Source: JAZPYZ01 sp045544455
GTDB taxonomy: Bacteria > Bacillota > Clostridia > Oscillospirales > Acutalibacteraceae
Reading direction: 5' to 3'
Assembly: GCA_045544455.1 (NCBI GenBank)
Contig: JAZPYZ010000018.1
Span: 1 to 64,000, forward strand
Length of the DNA stretch: 64,000 nucleotides
The notes below the pieces were generated by a model, which ran no database searches, was not told the DNA's origin, and saw only the letters and a program-made list of their open reading frames with translations. The position numbers and the translations under genes are program-made. Of the stretch, positions 8,803-17,071 are shown in pieces (the first letter of the stretch is position 1; the number at the start of each line of letters is the position of its first letter).

Positions 8803-9741
8803 ATGGAGTTTCAAACTAAACGCTTGTTCAAAAAGTACGAAAACAACCCGGTCATCACGCCAGCCATGATGCCGATTCAGTGTTTGTACACCTTCAATCC
8901 CGGCGCTATCAAATATAACGATGAGTATATCATCATGATGGACGTCACCACGCTGGACGATATTCATCGCATTTGGGTGGCACGCAGTAAAGACGGCTAT
9001 CACTGGACCCCGGATCCCAATCCGCCGAAATGGCCCGAACCCGATCCCATCCATCCCGAAACCTGCACCTACGATCCCCGTATCACCAAAATCGGGGATG
9101 AATACATCATTCTGTATGCCAGCGACCTCAACCAAAACAACGTGCGCGTCGGCATTTTGAAAACCAAAGATTTCGAAACCTTTGAACGCGTGGCCATCGG
9201 CAGCGAACTCGGCAACCGTAACGGCGCGTTGTTCCCGGAAAAAATCAATGGATTGTATTGCCGCTTAGACCGCCCGTTCGGCAGTGAAATGGATCCCTGC
9301 TCGATGTGGGTGAGTTATTCGCCCGACTTGGTGTTCTGGGGCAAGAGCGAACCGGTCAAGTTTGAAGGCGTTCCCTTTATGGACGGTTTCAAAATGGGCG
9401 CCGGCGCACCGCCGATCAAAACCGATAAAGGTTGGTTGGAGATCTATCATACCGTGTCCACCACCTGTAACGGATTTGTATACCGCATCAAAGCGGCGTT
9501 GCTTGACCTGGAAAATCCGGCGAAGATCCTCGGCTATACCAAAGATTTCTTGCTCTGGCCGGAACACGATTATGAAATGCAAGGTCGCGTCATGAACGTT
9601 ACCTTTGTGTGTAACGCCATTCCGGAAGAAGACGGCTCGGTCAAGGTTTACTACGGTGCCGCCGATACCAACATCGGCTTGGCCATCGGCAACATCGACG
9701 AACTGATCGACGAATGTCTGAAAAACCCGGCTACGAAATAA
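8803..9741 (+). CDS. GH130 family beta-mannosyl glycoside phosphorylase
   Basis: The 312-residue protein shows the five-bladed beta-propeller pattern of GH130: NPxI near the N-terminus, FNPGA, the conserved DPR motif with Asp91 (position of the proton-relay acid), KMGAGAPPI, and YGAADT near the C-terminus. GH130 enzymes phosphorolyse beta-1,4- or beta-1,2-mannosides in the cytoplasm, saving ATP by releasing mannose 1-phosphate. No signal peptide is present. AAAAGGAG stands nine bases before ATG 8803. Its place after the esterase and the GH99-like proteins suggests a mannoside-related locus, but the linkage specificity is not deducible. It ends at a strong terminator. Confidence 0.85.
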   Translation: MEFQTKRLFKKYENNPVITPAMMPIQCLYTFNPGAIKYNDEYIIMMDVTTLDDIHRIWVARSKDGYHWTPDPNPPKWPEPDPIHPETCTYDPRITKIGDEYIILYASDLNQNNVRVGILKTKDFETFERVAIGSELGNRNGALFPEKINGLYCRLDRPFGSEMDPCSMWVSYSPDLVFWGKSEPVKFEGVPFMDGFKMGAGAPPIKTDKGWLEIYHTVSTTCNGFVYRIKAALLDLENPAKILGYTKDFLLWPEHDYEMQGRVMNVTFVCNAIPEEDGSVKVYYGAADTNIGLAIGNIDELIDECLKNPATK

Positions 9742-9752
9742 ACCGTATCACG

Positions 9753-9784
9753 AAAAACGCCACCCAAACGGGTGGCGTTTTTGC
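9753..9784 (+). terminator. Terminator between GH130 and the 62-residue gene
   Basis: A 13-bp perfect stem (9753-9765 with 9770-9782) with AAAC loop. Its A/T flanks on both sides would let it serve both converging genes. Confidence 0.9.
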
Positions 9785-9800
9785 GGTGTATCGCATCGAG

Positions 9801-9989
9801 TTAGAGATCGTCGGCGTCTTGTTCCGGCATTTCACCGTCGATTGCTGTGCCGGTATAACTCCCCAACACGTCCGACTGGATCAAGCCGCGGCCTTCCTGC
9901 ACAATGGTGTTGGCGGCGAGCATGATCGGCGAAATGCCGGGATGATCTTCGGGGTGTTTCGGTTTCTTTTTGGTTTTCTTTTCTTCCAT
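9801..9989 (-). CDS. 62-residue protein with C-terminal QDADDL
   Basis: The minus-strand frame can be read further upstream, but the real start is very likely the ATG at 9989, eight bases after GGAGGG; the upstream part overlaps the rimP promoter. The protein begins with a Lys-rich stretch (MEEKKTKKKPK), has a middle part rich in small and hydrophobic residues, and ends DVLGSYTGTAIDGEMPEQDADDL-like, with DVLGSYTG and QDADDL as the notable motifs. I recall similar short clostridial proteins ending in QDADDL, of unknown function. It is divergent from rimP, and no enzyme in the neighbourhood explains it. Confidence 0.65.
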   Translation of the reverse strand: MEEKKTKKKPKHPEDHPGISPIMLAANTIVQEGRGLIQSDVLGSYTGTAIDGEMPEQDADDL

Positions 9990-10056
9990 CAAAATCCCTC
10001 CTACAAGAACAGTATTCGCGCAGATTTTCCCGATATACGCGTTCCAAAAATAACAG

Positions 10057-10085
10057 TTGCATTTTACCAAAAAGCGTGGTATACT
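10057..10085 (+). promoter_or_regulatory. Promoter of the rimP-nusA-infB operon
   Basis: TTGCAT (10057-10062), 17 bp, TATACT (10080-10085): a good sigma-A promoter at the expected head of the operon. Confidence 0.75.
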
Positions 10086-10109
10086 ATCCATAGTGAATAC
10101 GGACTTGAC

Positions 10110-10133
10110 AAAGAGTAGGGCAACCTGCTCTTT
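10110..10133 (+). promoter_or_regulatory. Leader hairpin with GCAA tetraloop before rimP
   Basis: A 10-bp stem with one G-U pair and a GCAA loop (10120-10123) lies about 20 nt after the likely transcription start, followed by TTGTG rather than a full T-run. It could stabilise the mRNA 5' end or act as a weak attenuator. Confidence 0.4.
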
Positions 10134-10170
10134 TGTGTTGTATGGAAACATACCGAAAGGAGATACGCGT

Positions 10171-10653
10171 ATGGATAAACGGGCCAAACCGTCCGGCTCC
10201 ACGGTATCGATCTGCCGCCAACTGGCACAACCGGTCGCGGACGAACTGGGATTGATGCTGTGGGACGTGCGATTCGTTAAAGAAGGCACGATGTGGTACT
10301 TGCGATTTATCATCGATAAAGAGGATGGTGTCACCATCGATGATTGCGTGGCGATGTCCCGCCGGATGAACACCATTCTGGATGAAGCAGATCCCATCTC
10401 GCAAAGTTATTGTATGGAGGTTGAGTCGCCCGGCATCGAGCGCGAACTCATCCAACCCGAACATTTTGACGCGTATATCGGTTGGCCGGTTCAGATTCGC
10501 ACCATCCGGCCGGTGGACGGCAAACGCGATTTTGCCGGCATCTTAACCGCGTATCGAGACGGTGTGGTCTTCATCGAAGAAGAGGACGGCACCGCCCGTG
10601 AATTTGTAAAAAAAGAAACCGCTTCGGTCCGTTTGATCGAAGCCTGGGACTAA
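10171..10653 (+). CDS. rimP: Ribosome maturation factor RimP
   Basis: RimP is a 30S assembly factor. The 160-residue protein has the expected alpha/beta N-terminal domain with LGLMLWDV and the conserved MSRRMNTILDEAD...SYCMEVESPGIER region, followed by a small C-terminal barrel. The frame extends upstream, but ATG 10171 follows GAAAGGAGA at good spacing and gives the usual family length. It is first in the canonical nusA-infB operon, 25 bp ahead of nusA. Confidence 0.95.
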   Translation: MDKRAKPSGSTVSICRQLAQPVADELGLMLWDVRFVKEGTMWYLRFIIDKEDGVTIDDCVAMSRRMNTILDEADPISQSYCMEVESPGIERELIQPEHFDAYIGWPVQIRTIRPVDGKRDFAGILTAYRDGVVFIEEEDGTAREFVKKETASVRLIEAWD

Positions 10654-10678
10654 CGGAATATAGGGAGGAATTATCAAA

Positions 10679-11737
10679 ATGGCTACCAACAAAGAGTTTT
10701 TCGAAGCAGTCCGTCTGCTGGAGAAAGAGAGAGGCGTCGCGGCGGAATATCTGCTGGAGAAGATCAGCACCGCCATTGTCAACGCGGTAAAACGTGAATA
10801 CGGCGCCGAAGAAAACATCGGCGTTGTGATGAATCCCGAAACCAACGAGTTTTCGGTATCGCTCCGCAAAACCGTGGTGGAAGAGATCGAAAATCCGGCG
10901 GAAGAGATGTTGTTGACCGAAGCGGTCGTTTACAAAAAACGCGCCAAGATCGGCGACGTGATCGAAATTCCGTTGCAAACCAAAAAATTCGGCCGTATTG
11001 CGGCGCAAACCGCGAAACACGTGATCCGTCAAGGCATCCACGAAGTGGAACGCGGCCAACAGTTTGAAGAGTTTTCCCGCCGCAACCAGGAACTCGTTAC
11101 CGCGCGTATTCTGCGTGTGGATCCGGTCAGCGGTGCGGCCACGTTGGAGATCGGCAAAGCCGAAGCGGTGTTGCCGAAAAACGAACAGATCGGCAACGAA
11201 AACCTGCACGAAGGCGAACATATCAAGGTGTTCGTGGTGGACGTTCGCGAAGGCACCAAAGGACCGCGCGTGTTGATCTCGCGCACCCATCCGGGCTTGG
11301 TCAAACGCCTGTTCGAACTCGAAGTGCCGGAAATCTTCAACGGTACCATCGAAGTGAAATCCATCTCGCGTGAAGCCGGTTCCCGTACCAAGATGGCGGT
11401 GTTGTCGCACGACGAAAACGTTGATGCGGTCGGTGCTTGCATCGGTACGCGCGGCGCGCGTGTTGCCGAGATCGTAGAAGAACTCGGCGGCGAAAAAATT
11501 GATATTATCGAATATACCGAAGATCCGCAAACCTATATCGCGGCGGCGCTCGCCCCGGCGAAAGTGGTGGCGGTTGAGATCGATGCCGACGGCAGCAAAA
11601 ACTGCCGCGTGACCGTGCCGGACGCGCAACTGTCGCTCGCTATCGGTAACAAAGGTCAAAACGCACGTTTGGCGGCGAAATTGACCGGTTGGAAAATCGA
11701 CATTCGTCCCGAAAGTGGTTTTTACGGGGAAGAATAA
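10679..11737 (+). CDS. nusA: Transcription termination/antitermination factor NusA
   Basis: NusA binds RNA polymerase and modulates pausing, termination and antitermination. The 352-residue length is typical of Firmicutes, which lack the C-terminal acidic repeats of enterobacteria. N-terminal polymerase-binding domain (1-130), S1 domain (about 135-200, ILRVDPVSGAATLEIGKAEAVLP), then two KH domains, the first with GACIGTRGARV and the second with LAIGNKGQNARLAAKLTGWKIDI near the C-terminus. AGGGAGG precedes ATG 10679. Confidence 0.96.
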   Translation: MATNKEFFEAVRLLEKERGVAAEYLLEKISTAIVNAVKREYGAEENIGVVMNPETNEFSVSLRKTVVEEIENPAEEMLLTEAVVYKKRAKIGDVIEIPLQTKKFGRIAAQTAKHVIRQGIHEVERGQQFEEFSRRNQELVTARILRVDPVSGAATLEIGKAEAVLPKNEQIGNENLHEGEHIKVFVVDVREGTKGPRVLISRTHPGLVKRLFELEVPEIFNGTIEVKSISREAGSRTKMAVLSHDENVDAVGACIGTRGARVAEIVEELGGEKIDIIEYTEDPQTYIAAALAPAKVVAVEIDADGSKNCRVTVPDAQLSLAIGNKGQNARLAAKLTGWKIDIRPESGFYGEE

Positions 11738-11756
11738 TATAAAGGTGTGATTCGCA

Positions 11757-12029
11757 GTGTCGAATAAAAAGATACCGCTGCGTAAATGTGTTGGTTGCGG
11801 TGAAATGAAACCGAAAAAAGAATTGGTTCGTGTGGTGAGATCGCAAGACGGTGCGATGTCGCTCGACCTGACCGGTAAACAGGCCGGTCGCGGCGCGTAT
11901 ATCTGCCGAGATCTCGCGTGTCTGCAAGCCGCGCGCAAAGCCAGACGGCTCGAACGTGCCTTTTCTTGCCAAATTCCGGACGAGATCTACGACCGGATGG
12001 AGGAGGAACTGAAAGCGGATGCCAACTAA
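11757..12029 (+). CDS. rnpM: RNase P modulator RnpM (YlxR)
   Basis: A 90-residue YlxR-family protein; family members bind RNA, and YlxR of Bacillus subtilis was shown to modulate RNase P. The hallmark PLRKCVGCGEMKPKKELVRVV stretch opens the protein and GRGAYIC follows near residue 45. The start is GTG 11757; AAAGGTG lies about 12 bases upstream. The 3' end overlaps ylxQ by 11 bases, indicating translational coupling. Confidence 0.92.
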   Translation: MSNKKIPLRKCVGCGEMKPKKELVRVVRSQDGAMSLDLTGKQAGRGAYICRDLACLQAARKARRLERAFSCQIPDEIYDRMEEELKADAN

Positions 12030-12348
12030 AACCTTATCGCTGCTCGGCCTTGCGCGCCGTGCAGGTAAACTGACGATCGGATATGACGCGACGATTACAT
12101 CGATCCGCGATCACAAAGCGGTGCTGGCGGTGCTGGCATCCGACCTGTCCGCGAAAACCGAGAAAGAATGGCGGTTCGCGATAAAGGATACTCCGATAGC
12201 GGTGGTTCGGTTAACCGCCGGAAAAGACGAAATCGGCCGCGCACTCGGCGCGGCAAAACCCGTCGGGATCTTGACGGTTTGTGATACGGGATTTGCCGAC
12301 ACACTCCGCACGTATGGCGACGAAATAGGGGAGGATGAATCGATATGA
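12019..12348 (+). CDS. ylxQ: L7Ae/L30e-family RNA-binding protein YlxQ
   Basis: The 109-residue protein has the ribosomal L7Ae fold pattern with LLGLARRAGKLTIGYDAT at the N-terminus and ASDLSAKTEKE further on. YlxQ proteins sit between rnpM and infB in Firmicutes and bind structured RNA; the exact role is unresolved. ATG 12019 is preceded by GGAGGAACTGAAAGCGG inside rnpM. Its stop overlaps the infB start by four bases. Confidence 0.88.
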   Translation: MPTKTLSLLGLARRAGKLTIGYDATITSIRDHKAVLAVLASDLSAKTEKEWRFAIKDTPIAVVRLTAGKDEIGRALGAAKPVGILTVCDTGFADTLRTYGDEIGEDESI

Positions 12349-14762
12349 TGATTAAATATCGCGTAAGCGATGTGGCGAAAGACTTAAATGTGCCGAGCAA
12401 AGACGTCATTGCCTTGCTCGAACCGTATGTCGATGCGCCGAAAAAAAGCGCAACCGCGCTGACCGAGGACGAACTCGACATTATCTTCGAATACTATACG
12501 CAAAAGACGGCGCAAGATTCGCTTGACGCCTATTTTGCGATGGGCGCGGAAAAGAAAGCCGCGCGCGAACAGGCGAAAAAAGCGGAACAAGAACGCATGC
12601 TTGCTGAACAACAAGCCGCGCTCGAAGCGTTGCAACAAGCCGCGAAAGAAGCGCCCGCCGCCGAAGCCGCGGCGAAGAAAGGTGCTGCGCCGACCGCCGA
12701 AAAACCGGCGAAGCAAGAAGCGCCTGTCTACGTGCCGCCGGTACAAAAACCGGTCAAGCAAAAACAACCGGCTCAGCCGAAAGCGCCGATCGAACGCCGT
12801 ACCGTCGATACCCGTGCGGTGCAAGCCGACGTCGGCAACAAATACGATGAAAAGTTCGATATGATGGCACAATCTTCGAAACACGTGAGCCGCGGTAGCG
12901 AGGTTCGCAAACAGAAGATCAACCAAAAATCGCAACAATACCGCAAACAACGTCCGCGCAAAGAAACCGAAGCCGAACGTTTGCAACGGATCGCGCAGGA
13001 ACGGAAACAAAAACAAATGACCATCCAAGTCGGCGAAACCATTACCGTGACCGAACTCGCCGCCCGCATGAAGGTGACCGTCGCCGAAGTGATCAAGAAA
13101 CTCATGTTAATGGGCATGTTGGTTACCGCCAACCAAGAGGTCGATTTCGACACCGCGTTTTTGGTGGGTGAAGAACTGCACGTCAAAGTCGAACGGGAAG
13201 TGGTTGTTACCATTGAAGAACGCATCATCGACGATAGCGAAGATACCGACGATAACCTGATGCCGCGTGATCCCGTTGTGGTGGTCATGGGCCACGTTGA
13301 CCACGGTAAAACCTCTATCCTCGACGCCATTCGTCAAACCGACGTTACCGCCGGTGAAGCGGGCGGTATTACCCAACACATCGGTGCGTCGCGCGTCAAG
13401 GTGAACGATCAGTTCATCACCTTCCTCGATACGCCGGGCCACGCCGCGTTTACCTCGATGCGTGCGCGCGGTGCGCAGGTCACCGATATTGCGGTGCTGG
13501 TGGTCGCGGCGGACGACGGTATCATGCCGCAAACCATCGAAGCGATCAACCATGCCAAAGCGGCCGGTGTTTCGATCATCGTCGCGATCAACAAAATGGA
13601 TAAACCCGAAGCCAACCCCGACCGTGTTAAACAACAACTCACCGAACATGAGTTGGTGCCGGAAGAATGGGGTGGCGACGTGATCTGCGTGCCGGTATCG
13701 GCACACACCCGCATGGGTATTGACCAATTGCTCGAAACCATCCTGTTGGTCGCTGAAATGAAAGAATTGCGCGCTAACCCCGACCGCGCCGCCAAAGGTA
13801 CGGTCATCGAAGCGCGTCTGGACAAAGGTCGCGGCCCGATCGCCACGGTTCTTGTCCAAAACGGTACGCTTCGCAGCGGTGATATCATCGTCGCCGGTCA
13901 AGCGGTCGGCCGCGTTCGCGCCATGACCGATGATCGCGGCGCGAAACTCACCGCCGCCGGCCCGTCGGTCCCGGCCGAAATCATGGGTCTGGACGAAGTA
14001 CCGACTTCCGGCGATATCTTCAACGCCGTTACCGATGAGAAACTCGCGCGTGAACTCGTTGAACAACGCCGCAACGCCGCGAAAGAAGAACAATTTAAAC
14101 AATATCAAAAAGTTACCCTCGACAACCTGTTCGATCAAATGCAACTCGGCGAGATGAAAGAACTTAAGATCATCGTCAAAGCCGACGTGCAAGGTTCGGT
14201 CGAAGCGGTTATCCAATCGCTCGAAAAACTCACCAACGAGGAAGTGCGCGTCAAGGTTATTCACGGCGCGGTCGGCGCGGTCAACGAAAGCGACGTTATG
14301 CTCGCCAACGCGTCCAACGCGATCATCGTCGGGTTTAACGTCCGTCCCGAACCGGTCGCCGAAGAGGTCGCCAAACGCAACAGCGTGGATCTGCGGCTGT
14401 ACCGCATCATCTACGATTGCCTCGAAGAGATCGAAGCGGCGATGAAAGGTATGCTCGCACCCAAAACGCGCGAAGTGTTGCACGGCCGTGTGGAAGTGCG
14501 TCAGGTGTATAAGATCACCGGCGTCGGCACGGTTGCCGGTTGTTACGTGCAAGACGGTAAAGTTTACCGCAACGATCTGTTGCGTGTTGTGCGTAACGGT
14601 ATCATTATTGCAGACGATAAGATGGTATCGCTCAAACGGTTTAAAGACGACCAGAAAGAAGTGGCCGCCGGTTACGAATGCGGTATCGGCCTGGAACGCT
14701 TTAACGATATCAAAGAGGGCGACATCTACGAAACCTATATCATCGAAGAATATCGCGATTGA
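12345..14762 (+). CDS. infB: Translation initiation factor IF-2
   Basis: IF-2 is the GTPase that brings initiator tRNA to the 30S subunit. The 805-residue protein has an IF2-N domain at the N-terminus (DVAKDLNVPSKDVIALL), a low-complexity Lys/Ala/Glu/Pro linker (about 65-170), a second IF2-N domain (about 230-280), and the G domain with GHVDHGKTS at 316, DTPGHAAF and NKMD. Domains II-IV follow, including the DVQGSVEA region. GGGGAGGATG precedes ATG 12345. It is fully consistent with the family. Confidence 0.97.
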   Translation: MMIKYRVSDVAKDLNVPSKDVIALLEPYVDAPKKSATALTEDELDIIFEYYTQKTAQDSLDAYFAMGAEKKAAREQAKKAEQERMLAEQQAALEALQQAAKEAPAAEAAAKKGAAPTAEKPAKQEAPVYVPPVQKPVKQKQPAQPKAPIERRTVDTRAVQADVGNKYDEKFDMMAQSSKHVSRGSEVRKQKINQKSQQYRKQRPRKETEAERLQRIAQERKQKQMTIQVGETITVTELAARMKVTVAEVIKKLMLMGMLVTANQEVDFDTAFLVGEELHVKVEREVVVTIEERIIDDSEDTDDNLMPRDPVVVVMGHVDHGKTSILDAIRQTDVTAGEAGGITQHIGASRVKVNDQFITFLDTPGHAAFTSMRARGAQVTDIAVLVVAADDGIMPQTIEAINHAKAAGVSIIVAINKMDKPEANPDRVKQQLTEHELVPEEWGGDVICVPVSAHTRMGIDQLLETILLVAEMKELRANPDRAAKGTVIEARLDKGRGPIATVLVQNGTLRSGDIIVAGQAVGRVRAMTDDRGAKLTAAGPSVPAEIMGLDEVPTSGDIFNAVTDEKLARELVEQRRNAAKEEQFKQYQKVTLDNLFDQMQLGEMKELKIIVKADVQGSVEAVIQSLEKLTNEEVRVKVIHGAVGAVNESDVMLANASNAIIVGFNVRPEPVAEEVAKRNSVDLRLYRIIYDCLEEIEAAMKGMLAPKTREVLHGRVEVRQVYKITGVGTVAGCYVQDGKVYRNDLLRVVRNGIIIADDKMVSLKRFKDDQKEVAAGYECGIGLERFNDIKEGDIYETYIIEEYRD

Positions 14763-14789
14763 TAAGTCCGAACAAAGGAGGACGACCAG

Positions 14790-15149
14790 ATGGCAAGTTA
14801 TCGTATGGATCGTACCGGCGAAGACATTATGCGTGAACTGACCGCGATTTTGCGCACGGTCAAAGATCCGCGCGTCAGCGGTGGTATGATCAGCATCGTG
14901 CGGGTGGACGTCACCCGTGACCTGTCGTATGCGACGGTCTATATTAGCGCGATGGAAGGCCTGGAAGCCGCCAAAACGGCGGTAAAAGGGTTGACCAGTG
15001 CCGCTGGCTATATGCGCCGGGAACTGGGGCTCGCGCTCAAACTCCGCCATGTGCCGGAACTCAAATTCGTCGCCGACGATTCGATTGGGTACAGTGCGCG
15101 CATTGCCAAAACCTTGGCCGATATCGAAAGAGGTGAGGGGCATGTCTGA
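14790..15149 (+). CDS. rbfA: Ribosome-binding factor A
   Basis: RbfA aids 16S rRNA 5' end maturation on the 30S subunit. The 119-residue length is normal; the single KH-type domain shows LRTVKDPRVSGGMISIVRVDV, then LSYATVYIS and LRHVPELKFVADDSI. AAAGGAGG lies seven bases before ATG 14790. The 3' end overlaps nrnA by eight bases. Confidence 0.95.
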   Translation: MASYRMDRTGEDIMRELTAILRTVKDPRVSGGMISIVRVDVTRDLSYATVYISAMEGLEAAKTAVKGLTSAAGYMRRELGLALKLRHVPELKFVADDSIGYSARIAKTLADIERGEGHV

Positions 15150-16104
15150 CCGGCTGACCTTAGCGCAGACGGCCGACCTGTTACGCCAACAGGATTATAT
15201 TGGTATTTTGTTACACCGGTTCCCCGATGGCGATACCATCGGGTCCGGCACGGCGCTTTGCCGGGCGCTTCGCCAACTCGGCAAACACGTCACTCTGATT
15301 TGCAGCGATCCCATTCCGGCGAAATACGACTATCTCGATGCCGGTGAAGAATCTCCGGCGTTCGAACCGACCTGGTTTTGCGCCGTCGACGTCGCGACGC
15401 CGCGTTTGTTGGGCGATGGGTTTGAACAATACGACGGCCGTATCGCTTTGTGTATCGATCACCACGGCACCAACTCGGAATACGCCGACCACTTGTTACT
15501 CGACAGTTCGTGTTCGGCGGCCGCCATGGTGGTGGCCAAACTGATTCCGCTGCTTGGCGTGGAACTCGATTTACCGATGGCGGAAGCGTTGTATACCGGC
15601 ATTTCGACCGACACGGGTTGTTTCCGATATTCCAACACCACCGCCGAAACCTTCCGGTTGGCGGCACAACTGTTGGAACGAGGTGTCCGCGCAAGCATGA
15701 TCAACCAACTCATGTTCGAAACCAAAAGCCGCGCCCGGATCGAACTCGAACGCATGGCGCTCGACGGTATCGAATACCGGTGCGACGATCGCGTCGCCAT
15801 CCTCACCATCACGCAGGATATGATCCGGCGCAGTGGTGCCGGTGACGACGATCTCGAAGGTCTTACGCCGCTGTCTCGCCAGATCGAAGGCGTTTGGGTG
15901 GGCTTGACCTTGCGACAAAAAGCCGACGGTGGCTATAAAGTCAGTGTACGAACCGGCACCCACGCCGATGCGTCCGCCATTTGTGCGGTACTCGGTGGCG
16001 GCGGCCATATGCGCGCATCCGGTTGTGAACCGGCCGGCGACCGGGACGAAGTGGTTGATCAACTGATTGCCGCGATCAAACAAACCGTCCCACGAATCCA
16101 GTAA
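15142..16104 (+). CDS. nrnA: DHH/DHHA1 phosphoesterase, NrnA-like
   Basis: NrnA-type enzymes degrade short oligoribonucleotides and dephosphorylate pAp. The 320-residue protein has the DHH domain with HRFPDGDTIGS, CIDHHGTNSEYAD and a GISTDTGCFRYSNT motif, and a C-terminal DHHA1 domain ending GGGGHMRASG. The frame runs upstream into rbfA, but ATG 15142 follows GAGGTGAGG and gives family length. The position between rbfA and truB is conserved in Firmicutes. Confidence 0.92.
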   Translation: MSDRLTLAQTADLLRQQDYIGILLHRFPDGDTIGSGTALCRALRQLGKHVTLICSDPIPAKYDYLDAGEESPAFEPTWFCAVDVATPRLLGDGFEQYDGRIALCIDHHGTNSEYADHLLLDSSCSAAAMVVAKLIPLLGVELDLPMAEALYTGISTDTGCFRYSNTTAETFRLAAQLLERGVRASMINQLMFETKSRARIELERMALDGIEYRCDDRVAILTITQDMIRRSGAGDDDLEGLTPLSRQIEGVWVGLTLRQKADGGYKVSVRTGTHADASAICAVLGGGGHMRASGCEPAGDRDEVVDQLIAAIKQTVPRIQ

Positions 16105-16110
16105 TATCCC

Positions 16111-16146
16111 AAAACGGTCGGCAGTTTCGTGTTCGGCCGTTTTTTA
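16111..16146 (+). terminator. Terminator-like hairpin after nrnA
   Basis: A 10-bp stem with one G-U pair (AAAACGGTCG with CGGCCGTTTT) and a T-run, 20 bp before the truB start. It may reduce rather than stop read-through, since truB has no clear promoter of its own. Confidence 0.7.
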
Positions 16147-16163
16147 AAAAGTAGGTTACCAGT

Positions 16164-17057
16164 ATGAACGGAATATTAGCGTTAGATAAACCGCAAAATA
16201 TCAGTTCGTTTTTTGTCTGTTCGCGATTACGCCGCGCGCTCGGTGTGAAAAAGATCGGTCACGGCGGCACGCTGGATCCGATGGCGACCGGCGTGTTGCC
16301 AGTCTTGATCGGCCCTGCCACCCGTGCCATGGACTTGATGCCGGCACAGGACAAGCGGTACGTGGCGACCATGCGGTTCGGCTATACCAGCGATACGCTG
16401 GACGTGTGGGGCACCGTCACCGAAACCGGCGGTCCACGTCCTACCCGTGTCGCCGCCGAACAAGCGCTCGCCGCGTTTCGCGGTGACATCTTACAGGTGC
16501 CGCCCATGACTTCGGCTTTACAAAAAGACGGAGTACGGCTATACGAACTGGCGCGTAAAGGGATCGAGATCGAACGGGACGCCCGTCCGGTCACCATCTT
16601 TTCGCTGGAATTGTTGGATTTTGATGAACAAGCCGGCGAAATGACGATCGATTGCCATTGTTCCAAAGGCACGTATATTCGCTCGTTATGTGACGATATC
16701 GGCCGAACCTTAGGGTGCGGCGCGGTGATGACCGCGCTTCGCCGGACGATGGCGGCCGGTTTGTCGATCGAGGAGTGTATATCCCTCGACCGGGCCCAAA
16801 CCTTAGCCAAAACCGGCGAACTCGGCGCCTATATCCGTCCGATCGATACGGTATTTCAAGATTACGCATCGGTCGCCGTCACCGAAGCACAGACCGTGCG
16901 GTTCGCCAACGGCGGCGCACTGGCGCTCGACCGGTTAAAAGAGCCGGTCAACGATACCGTCCGTGTCTATGGAGCAGACGGACGCTTTTTGGGGTTGGGC
17001 ACCCCGCTTGACGGAGAACTCAAAGTTCGCCGTCTGTTTTGTCAAACTATCGACTGA
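16164..17057 (+). CDS. truB: tRNA pseudouridine(55) synthase
   Basis: TruB makes pseudouridine 55 in the T-loop of tRNAs. The 297-residue protein contains the catalytic motif GGTLDPMATGVLP with Asp38, then KRYVATMRFG and CSKGTYIRSLCDD. A short PUA-like C-terminal part follows. The Shine-Dalgarno site is weak (GTAGGTTACC). The gene lies 14 bp before ribF, the usual Firmicute pairing. Confidence 0.95.
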   Translation: MNGILALDKPQNISSFFVCSRLRRALGVKKIGHGGTLDPMATGVLPVLIGPATRAMDLMPAQDKRYVATMRFGYTSDTLDVWGTVTETGGPRPTRVAAEQALAAFRGDILQVPPMTSALQKDGVRLYELARKGIEIERDARPVTIFSLELLDFDEQAGEMTIDCHCSKGTYIRSLCDDIGRTLGCGAVMTALRRTMAAGLSIEECISLDRAQTLAKTGELGAYIRPIDTVFQDYASVAVTEAQTVRFANGGALALDRLKEPVNDTVRVYGADGRFLGLGTPLDGELKVRRLFCQTID

Positions 17058-17071
17058 AAGGGGAAGACCGT

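Noticed and set aside
13107..15143. A 678-codon open frame antisense to infB and rbfA
   Set aside because: It mirrors the codon bias of infB, has no ribosome-binding site and encodes a His/Phe/Arg-rich product typical of antisense shadows.
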